A DNA stretch of 64,000 bases from Mactromeris polynyma (lineage: Eukaryota; Mollusca; Bivalvia; Venerida; Mactridae). The stretch spans positions 1,178,001 to 1,242,000 of the forward strand of contig JASFXZ010000054.1 of assembly GCA_032209605.1 (NCBI GenBank), in the 5' to 3' direction. The translations under genes were made by a program, and so were the position numbers. The notes below the pieces were generated by a model, which saw nothing but the letters and a program-made list of their open reading frames with translations, did no database searches and was not told the DNA's origin. Of this stretch, positions 56,501 through 64,000 are shown in pieces (position 1 is the stretch's first letter; every line of letters starts with the position of its first letter).

Positions 56501-59009
56501 TTTGTATAGATCTGTTAGCAGTATATTGAGTCTTAAGTCGAGGCTGTACTGATCGCACAACAACAGATGGAGATTGTTTTGATGATGTCCGTTTATTCCT
56601 TGTAGAAGACCGTCCGTGAATGGGGGCTGAAGGAAGATCTTTGATTGGATGGTGTAAAGCCTGATTCTTAACAATTTTTGGTGGATGAGGTTTTGTCATT
56701 TGATTCATAACACTCCGCGGTGGATGAGATATTGTCATTTGATTCATAACACTCCGCGGTGGATGAGATATTGTCATTTGATTCATAACACTCCGCGGTG
56801 GATGAGATATTGTCATTTGATTCATAACACTCCGCGGTGGATGAGATATTGTCATTTGATTCATAATACTCCGCGGTGGATGAGATATTGTTGAGGGTTG
56901 ATGAAGTTGTTTGGCTCTAAATACGGCATTCTCAATGTTAGATGTTAATGTCTCTGTTCCATCAAAACTTAAATGAAGACCGTCTCTACTTAACAGTTGT
57001 CTGTTGGCACCAAACATTGTATGGAAATCACGCTGGTCTATAACATTCAACCATGACAAACGGTTGGAAAGATTGTCTAATAATCTGTTTGTTAGTGCTG
57101 CGTCGTAATTCCATTGATCTAGAAAGTGATGACTGAGCTGACTTTCCGGAAATAGGTTTTGTGCCCTTGGTAGTCTCTCAGATAAACAAATAGTGGCACT
57201 TGGAGACGCTGCGTGTATCTCTTGGCACAGATGTTCTATGTTTCTAGCAATCTGTTGAGGGGAATATGAACCAATATCATTAGCCCCAACCACAAGAATG
57301 ATCACCTGAAAAAAATTAAAGCAAGCATTAGTAAATATCAGATATTTTATAAATTTATGCTATATAATTCAACTGGTCTGCGTTTTTCAACTAGTCTGCA
57401 CTAGAAAGTATGCAATTTTCAAGAAAAAATATTTTATAAATTTATGCATTTGCTTTATAATTCAACAGGTCTGCGTTTTTCAACTAGTATGCAATTGTCA
57501 AAAAATAAAAAAATATGCATTAGAACAGATATTTTATAATTTTTTGCATTTGCTCTATAATTCAACTGGTCTGCGTTTTTCAACTAGTCTGCACTAGAAA
57601 GTATGCAATTTTCAAGAAAAAATATTTTATAAATTTATGCATTTGCTTTATAATTCAACAGGTCTGCGTTTTTCAACTAGTATGCAATTGTCAAAAAATA
57701 AAAAAATATGCATTAGAACAGATATTTTATAATTTTTTGCATTTGCTCTATAATTCAACTGGTCTGCGTTTTTCAACTAGTCTGCACTAGAAAGTATGCA
57801 ATTTTCAAGAAAAAATATTTTATAAATTTATGCATTTGCTATATAATTCAACTGGTCTGCGTTTTTCAACTAGTATGCAATTGTCAAAAAATAAAAAAAT
57901 ATGCATTAGAAGAGATATTTTATAATTTTTTGCATTTGCTCTATAATTCAACTGGTCTGCGTTTTTCAACTAGTCTGCACTAGAAAGTATGCAATTTTCA
58001 AGAAAAAATATTTTATAAATGTATGCATTTGCTATATAATTCAACTGGTCTGCGTTTTTCAACTAGTCTGCACTAGAAAGTATGCAATTTTCAAAAAATA
58101 AAAAAGTATGCATTAGAACAGATATTTTATAATTTTTTGCGTTTGCTCTATAATTCAACTGGTCTGCGTTTTTCAACTACATGTAGTCTGCACTAGAAAG
58201 TATGCAATTTTCAATATTTTTTTTTTATAAATTTAACCTAAAAAATCATAATCACTAATTAAGTACAGTAATTTATAAATTTTCAACATTACCAAATAAT
58301 GATTAATGATTTTAAATATCACATTGAACAATGTATGTAAAATATATAATTGATAAATAAATATCTGCATAACCAATCAATTTAAAATCATACTTATATA
58401 CATGGATATCAATTAGCGACCTTTTCATTATTTAGATAAATGATTTGTTGTGACAAGCGATTATCTTATTGCTATGATGTATAAACTTGTGTATTTAAAA
58501 CTGTCAATCTTGTTTGACACTTATCACTAAACTTTATTGCAGGGAGGTGTGAATGGGCAATTGACACAGACAAAGGCTACTGCATACCTCAGTATATCTG
58601 ATAAATAAGATATGTATGCAGTGTTTCGAGTACATATTGTATAACTTTAAGATAACTTTAAGATTGTATATAAAATATGGCAACATTAAATGTCTTATTT
58701 TAATTTTTAAACAATTTTTAAAAATATAATTGAAAGAAATATATTTTAAAAGATGAACATAATTCTGAAGAATTTGATAGGGTTGAATCTATTAATTTAC
58801 AGAGACAGGAAAGTAAGAAATAAGAAATGAAGTAAATATATTAATAAAAACAAATTCCTTACCGAAAAATACGGAGCCACTTCAAATATGTCTTCCTCTT
58901 CTGAGAACTGAAAAGTTCTATATCCTGGGTATGAAAAAACACAATAGTCCTCAAGACTTAAATAATCACTCAGATACTTAGTCTGGCTATGTCCTATAAC
59001 TAATGCCAT
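53568..59009 (-). CDS. SGNH hydrolase-MULE transposase-SWIM-Ulp1 fusion protein
   Basis: Exon 1 (59009-58863, ATG MALVIGHSQTKYLSDYL) joins exon 2 (57305-53568) in phase 0 across a GTAAGG donor and a TTTTTTTTCAG acceptor; 1,294 residues in all. Residues 1-170 form an SGNH/GDSL-type region: GHSQ (block I, Ser), VVGANDIG (block III), DGLHLS (Asp-His, block V). A 13-residue repeat (ISHPPRSVMNQMT) follows. Near 600-780 is a MULE transposase core with FYDTTFNLGD, VVTDREKGI, CWNHI and NNVSESLNAKL. Near 940 is a SWIM zinc site (CSCPSTSRCYH). The last 100 residues form a Ulp1/SENP-type protease: HWIATI, YLIDSLGN, KQDNSIDCGLFAIA (His, Asp, Gln, Cys). The end after DCGLFAIA looks atypical, so a further exon is possible. 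Ulp1 enzymes cleave SUMO. The whole frame is open with no lesion. Confidence 0.8.
56690..56890. repeat. 39-bp coding repeat, five units
   Basis: Units with core TTTGATTCATAACACTCCGC, nearly identical, encode a 13-residue Pro/His/Met-rich linker between the SGNH and transposase regions. The near-identity of units suggests recent expansion. Confidence 0.9.
57350..58215. repeat. Subterminal array, right (in the intron)
   Basis: About ten units with the inverse core CAACTGGTCTGCGTTTTTCA, arranged as higher-order repeats of about 175-185 bp. Lies within the intron between the two exons of the fusion gene. Mirrors 52160-53290. Confidence 0.85.
58216..58862. other. Intron remainder of the Mutator-like gene
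   Basis: AT-rich, no repeats or frames that I can name, up to the donor of exon 1. Confidence 0.5.
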
Positions 59010-59029
59010 GATGATTGATATTACAAACT

Positions 59030-59400
59030 CTTTATGAACACACAAACAAATTATTATCACTGTTGTATAAGTTAATATTTTAAACACTTTTTTCACAAAG
59101 ATTAAATTATTCAAAATATTAAATTTTATCACAATTCACAAAGCTGATACAGACGTTTATGAACACACAAACAAATTATTATCACTGTTGTATAAGTTAA
59201 TATTTTAAACACTTTTTTCACAAAGATTAAATTATTCAAAATATTAAATTTTATCAAAATTCACAAAACTGATATAGTCGTTTATGAACACAAACAAATT
59301 GTTATCACTGTTGTATAATGTTAATATTTTAAACACTTTTTTCACAAAGATAAAATTATTCAAAATATTAAATTTTATGACAATTCACAAAGCTGATACA
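59030..59400. repeat. Tandem repeat, about 120 bp x 3
   Basis: Three units with core TATTATCACTGTTGTATAAG and ACACTTTTTTCACAAAG, starting at about 59030, 59156 and 59279. The first overlaps the region directly upstream of the fusion gene's ATG, so the array is its promoter region. Confidence 0.85.
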
Positions 59401-59539
59401 TACGTATTGCTTTTTAAAGAATGATTTTCAATTGTGATTATTCTATATAAATATAAGTTTCGAAATTTGTTTGCAGCAGTTTGTTAAAATTTTAAGCATT
59501 CTTACTATTTTTTTTCAAACATATTTATTTTTTACACAT

Positions 59540-59840
59540 TTAATTGAAAAAGCGGCAAACATTTAAAATGGATTAAAGGATTCAAAGTTCTACAATTAAT
59601 GTTAACTAACTAATTACCAAGACAAACTGCTACTTAGAACTATGATGATTGATACATCAAAGTAAATGGATATCAATTAATCTAATCATTGCAATAAGTG
59701 GCAAACAATTAAATTGATTAAAGGATTCAAAGTTATACAATTAATATTAACTAACTAATTACAAAGACAAACTGATACTTAGTATAAGGATGATTGATAC
59801 ATCAAAGTAAATGAATATCAATTAATCTAATAATTGCAAT
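59540..59840. repeat. Tandem repeat, about 125 bp x 2
   Basis: Two imperfect copies sharing AAAGGATTCAAAGTT, TTAACTAACTAATTAC and GATTGATACATCAAAG. Confidence 0.75.
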
Positions 59841-60118
59841 AATAGTGTAATTCAATTATTTTCTTAACAAAAATCTATGGGTCTAATTAATTAATGTAAG
59901 ATCATGTCAGGTTTACATCAAAGGCAATTAGACATTTTTTTAAAAACATCTTAGTTTGCACAAACTGCAATTATTTTATGACTTTAAATATCACAATATT
60001 TTTTATTATCAATCACACAATTACGTCAATATTCTACTTAAAGTATTTTTAAATGTTATATTTGAATACATCTATACTACAGTATAATTTATTTTTTTAA
60101 ACAAATTTAGATATATCC

Positions 60119-60310
60119 TTACCAAGTACAAAAACATAATACCCTAACCTGTAATTTTCTTCTAATGGACTTAATCATTTACCTGATATAAACTATATAA
60201 ATATTGCCTATATATTTTAACTTGTCTGCGTTTTCCAACTCCACTATATATTCTAACTAGTCTGCGTTTTCCTCTATGTTCTATATGTCTGCGTAAGACG
60301 TCTGCGTTTT
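60119..60310 (-). repeat. Right terminal inverted repeat of the Mutator-like element
   Basis: Inverse of 51838-52029; ends GTCTGCGTTTT. Confidence 0.9.
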
Positions 60311-60721
60311 AAACCGTTCCTTTGTTGTAGTCGTACTTGGCGCGCGCTAGAAATGCCTTGATAATAGTTTCGAATGACATAAAACAGTCTTCCTTCAGGT
60401 TGTGTTGATCAAAAACAGAAGAATATTTATATAATATAGATTAATGGTATTATATCATATACGAATTCACATTTTAAAGGATATTCTTCGATAATAATCA
60501 AAACAAGTTATTCGCATATGCGCGGATTGATTTTCGAAAGCTAGCAGTCACTATAAGCCGCCGCCTAGCGGCAAAAACAGCCGTTAAGGGGAGTTAGCTT
60601 GCGTGAGCAACAGAAATTATTATGGCCTACGAACACAAAAAATACAACATCAGTTGGTTAACAATATAAAACAATTTGACAAATTTGTCGATATAAATGT
60701 GTTTACGTCTTGTCTGACCAA

Positions 60722-60867
60722 AATCCAACGTTAATATAACGTCGGACCATAACGTTGGTTTAACGTTGGGAATCCGATGTTAACCCGATGTTGGATTATG
60801 GTCGCCGACATCGTGATGGAAATCCAACGTTGGTACAACGTTAGTCTAACGTTTGGTGTTTGCTGGG
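60722..60867. repeat. AACGTTGG terminal repeats, right
   Basis: About eight copies of CCAACGTT or AACGTTGG and one CCGATGTT variant, ending with TTTGCTGGG. Counterpart of 41630-41825. Confidence 0.7.
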
Positions 60868-62540
60868 ATATTGTTTACATTGGATGCAGAATTGTCAAAT
60901 GATGTAAGCTAGTGAAAAATGGAGATTAGAAATGTAAAACATAAACCTTTCTGTAAAAAGTGTAAAAATATTGTGTTTTTAACCACTTCCAAATATATCC
61001 TTCAATAAAATCATTTTTTTACATAAAAAATGGCTGCACAATCCTGTTGTTTTTATTTCATCTGCATCTATGCAGACGAGGCTTGAAGTACAGTACACTA
61101 CAAAAATATTGTAACACAAATGTGTCGTGTCTTAATCCATAAATTCTCAATATGTGCTAGTTTGGATTTGATTGGTTGTGTATTAAGTGACTGTTTCATC
61201 TATTTACAGGCCAATGTGTCGTCTAGGGTTGCCTTCAGAGACTATGACTCATATAATTCAATCAGAGCTTATAATGTTGTAAGATATATTGAGTTATCAA
61301 TCAGAAAAGCATCATTGACATTATGGTATCCCCAAAACAAGTTTTATTCATTTGAATTCAAGAAAAAAAACTGCACCCTCTAAATATGGTACTTTCTTGG
61401 TAATTTACTTAGTTAAACAGTCCAGATTGACTGTTAGTTACATTAATTGACTGTTAGTTACATTAATGAGTTCGTACAGTTACACATTTTACATGTAGGG
61501 CATAAACTTTTGTTGTGTACTGTAGTCAAGGGAAGTTACTCCAAAGTGGACGAAAACTGGTTGTGAACATCCTGGTTAACAGAAAATAGGGTTAGCGTAG
61601 TTTGACGCGTATAATAAACAAACGATGATAGTTAGGTCCTTATTTTTTTGCATCAATGTGGGATAAGGTTTGTTTCAACCATCGGTATAAATAAAAACTG
61701 CTGTCGGACGAGTTACGGAATGTGCAATGGGAAAATCACGTTAGGCGGTCAGGATACTGTTCGTACACAAGCCGTTTCGCCCCATAGCATTCTTATACGG
61801 CGAATGGTGTCGTGCTTTTATTGCCAAACATTGAAAATTAACTCTGATGAAATTAATTTAATGTCTCGAGCAATTGTATGCACTCGGTGATAGACTTCAT
61901 TATTTAATTAAGCTTTTGATTTTGCCATGGGTTACTTACAGTGTTCATTTAATTTTTACCGGATTGTTTCTTCTTTGGTTTTGAAGCTATTTTGGTATGA
62001 TGCATTGCAACCACCTTCTGCTTGGACTTAAATCTATGATACTTTCTATGACCTATCTCTCAATTAATCATTTAGTTGAGCAGCTTGCTGCGAGCTTGAC
62101 ATAGTCGCCATGATGGTGGTTCGGTGTAAGTGCGACTGTGCATGCATGCCTCTGGATTTGTTTTGTCCAATTGGCAAATCATTACTCAGTCATTTAGTGG
62201 GCGATTTTCAAATTATATGACTAAATGTTCACCACAAAGAGACGGTGTGTTGTATAGCATTTATTTAGTGTTACCAGTGTTATGCCTCCATGATAAAATA
62301 GGGGGCACCTTGCTAATATAAATGTGATTTGTTCAATTTGTTGTTTTATATATCTTCTGAAGTTAGTAATGTTTTATATTTCAGGCAATTGTATTGCTCT
62401 CGAGGTGATGATATGAAAGATGTGTTTAAAGCACCCTGGTCGTTTCAAGTCTCGGAGGTTTTGTTGTAGCTAGGAAGAGATTGGTGTTTTCCATTGATGA
62501 CACTGCACAAACATTTTAGTGTTGTGATGTTAAAATCATT
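60868..62540. other. No gene recognised
   Basis: About 1.7 kb of AT-rich sequence. Open frames (61120-61383, 61648-61890, 62130-62321, plus strand) have no motif that I recognise. Confidence 0.5.
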
Positions 62541-62559
62541 AATCAACTAGCTGTGAGCT

Positions 62560-62685
62560 CGACATAGTCATCGCAATGGCGCTTCGGTGTATGTCTCGAC
62601 ATAGTCATCGCAATGGCGCTTCGGTGTATGTGCGCGACATAGTCATCGCAATGGCGCTTCTGTGTATGTGCGTGCTATGGTGCAC
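62560..62685. repeat. Short tandem repeat, about 42 bp x 3
   Basis: Three copies of CGACATAGTCATCGCAATGG followed by CGCTTC(G/T)GTGTATGT. A more diverged relative stands at 62096-62135. Confidence 0.9.
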
Positions 62686-62689
62686 TTAT

Positions 62690-63000
62690 TGGAGGATTTT
62701 CAAATGACTTGGCAGATGTAGCGAATAAGACATGATAATTAATAGAGACAAAGAATAATTTTAATGAGAAGCTTAAGAAAAAAAGTAAATAGTAATCATA
62801 CTATGTAATAACATGTGTAATTGTGTACATTTGATGAGATTGTGTACATTTGAGAAGATTGTTTTAATCTAATTCTTTTCTAAGTTAGTTTTGAGTGGTT
62901 ATAAATTTTCCGAGATTTGTTATTGCTTTTTGTTGTAGACATCATTTAATCATCAAATTTATTCAATGATGGTCATGTGTAATATTTAGATTTTAGTTTT
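62690..63000. other. No gene recognised
   Basis: AT-rich; may include the 3' end of the LINE fragment that follows on the minus strand. Confidence 0.4.
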
Positions 63001-63014
63001 GCAAGTGTGTGTAT

Positions 63015-63500
63015 AAAGGACAAAATAATAAAACAAATGATAATCATTTTTCATCATTTAAAATTGAATTGGATCATTACAATATTTACAATATATATCT
63101 TTCGTCTTCCTCGCTCTATTTCTAAATTATGTAATGAGAGACGAAATCTACATGAAGTTTTTTTGAATTTTTTATCGATACATGTAGTTATATTATCAAG
63201 ATAATAAGGCTTTTGATGTATTTTCAGCAATATGTTTTGGTGTTTGGTGCCAGTTTTAAGAATTTATATGAGGTATTTAAATGATGATACATGTACTATT
63301 TCATGTTTTTCCTAATGAAGATAAAACTTATAGTTTAATTGCTGGTCGACCTTTTTCAAAGAGCATCACTTTAGTTTTACTTGTATTGCTTTTTAAGCCA
63401 AATCTATTACAGTAGTTTTCTACGTCACTCAACATGCATTGTAATGATTCCGGTGAAGTATTCTCTTTATCTCTTGACAATTGTTGCACAAGCTCTTATC
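63015..63500 (-). pseudogene. LINE reverse-transcriptase fragment
   Basis: On the minus strand, 63490-63326 reads ESLQCMLSDVENYCNRFGLK then SNTSKTKVMLFEKGRPAI. This is the region just past the YADD box of non-LTR reverse transcriptases ('NxxKTKVMxF'). Farther on, 63157-63101 reads SCRFRLSLHNLEIERGRR, the 'FR-S-H-L-IE-GR' motif near the C-terminus of such proteins. The next frame holds a CxxC (YCKYCND) and a tyrosine-rich end. The YADD box is not visible, the interval between the two parts is too short, and stops and frameshifts occur. An old truncated copy; the family (CR1- or jockey-like) was not resolved. Confidence 0.65.
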
Positions 63501-64000
63501 ATATAAAAGTAAATGTAAAGTCAATTATTTTTTCGATAAAAATGTTAAACAATAGTAACTGCAATTGTTTTACTTTGTTAACTAGGATATGTGGGTTTGA
63601 TAAATTGAGTCATCTTTAACACAAATATATGTCAATTTTTTGATGCAGCCGTACTAACATGGTTTTGCTATTTGCATATCAGTCTTGGGTAAACCAATCA
63701 AATCTTACGTTAACCTTCAAGGCAATTTCTCTTCAATCGAACAACGTTAGTAACATTGATGCTGATTGGTTAACCTTTCGATAAGTGGTATGTTACCTTA
63801 CCGAAATGCACTGAATTTCTGTGAATTTACCGAAATCCATTTTGGATCTGGAGTGACCAGTAATCGTAACATCTCTTTATTTTTTTAACCTTCAAATTGC
63901 GCCCTACCATCTTGTTTAAAGATATTTCTTGTTTACTGTATTCATGGGTTTGTTTTCACTTTGTTCAATAAATCTGATAAATTTATTCTAGAAGTATGTA
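63501..64000. other. Right end of window, no gene recognised
   Basis: May include decayed upstream LINE sequence. Nothing else identified. Confidence 0.4.

Larger units (their letters stand above)
51838..60310 (-). mobile_element. Mutator-like element with SGNH-MULE-Ulp1 gene
   Basis: Terminal inverted repeats of about 190 bp (51838-52029 and 60119-60310) start AAAACGCAGAC; only a few bases differ. Next to them are long subterminal arrays. One two-exon gene is read on the minus strand. A direct repeat CTTTGTTGTAG occurs 3-10 bp outside each end (51818-51828 and 60320-60330). Mutator elements make 9-bp duplications, so this may include the target duplication, but I cannot place it exactly. 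The element lies inside the EnSpm-like element, so it is younger. The well-kept ends and open gene suggest recent activity. Confidence 0.8.
41600..60867 (-). mobile_element. EnSpm/CACTA-like element, split by a Mutator-like insertion
   Basis: Both edges carry runs of AACGTTGG-type repeats. The outermost parts are similar in inverse: TTAACGTTGTACCAATGTTG near 41632 against the inverse of CAACGTTGGTACAACGTTAG near 60822. The right edge ends TTTGCTGGG at about 60867. Exact ends and target duplication could not be set. Between them lie two minus-strand genes, a tnp2-like transposase and a DUF4806-like protein, a pairing I remember from animal EnSpm-type elements. Without the 8.5-kb insertion the element is about 10.8 kb. 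Both genes are damaged. Confidence 0.55.

Overview
The window is eukaryotic DNA, most likely from a mollusc and probably a bivalve. It is AT-rich, with GT-AG introns, tRNA-derived SINEs, dispersed 'ggtcaaggtca' and 'gacggacagacggac' type repeats, a MITE family I associate with bivalves, and many cut-and-paste transposons. No taxon can be fixed from sequence alone.

Almost everything coding here belongs to transposable elements, many nested. (a) 152-1645 and 2167-3654 are two Tc1-like elements with TA target duplications, both with broken transposase genes. (b) 5923-23728 is a DNA transposon with 26-bp inverted ends, palindromic subterminal repeats and a possible AAAT duplication. Its minus-strand gene fused an OTU-type cysteine protease region to a DDE transposase. 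A P-like element (6855-8741) lies just past its stop codon. A much larger element (9624-21485, 6-bp duplication GTGAAC, ends starting 5'-AG) cuts the transposase gene in two. That large insertion is an almost perfect palindrome: two 5,044-bp arms around a 1,774-bp centre. Each arm carries a complete spliced gene for a secreted or type I membrane protein, and the centre holds the 3' exon of a nuclear-type protein. Its ends look like those of Polintons/Mavericks, but no polymerase, integrase, ATPase or capsid gene is visible.

(c) 26183-41219 is a 15.0-kb element with about 1.1-kb inverted ends built largely of a 42-bp minisatellite and a clean 6-bp duplication CAAGTA. It encodes a two-exon rve-type integrase with a SAM-like and HTH N-terminus, and a SAM exon plus HECT-like exons interrupted by a frameshift and an in-frame TGA. 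It inserted exactly into what reads as a splice-donor site. (d) About 41600-60867 is an EnSpm/CACTA-like element with a broken transposase and a seven-exon DUF4806-like, SR-rich second gene. It is interrupted by (e) 51838-60310, an 8.5-kb Mutator-like element with about 190-bp inverted ends and large subterminal arrays. This last one has an apparently open gene coding for one protein with SGNH-hydrolase, MULE transposase, SWIM and Ulp1-type protease regions.

Three unrelated large elements therefore each carry an enzyme of the ubiquitin/SUMO type: an OTU protease, a HECT ligase and a Ulp1 protease. The remaining stretches hold SINEs, MITEs, hairpins, a LINE fragment and sequence in which I recognise nothing. 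Element boundaries at exact duplications are read directly from the sequence. Superfamily names rest on remembered family hallmarks and were not searched.
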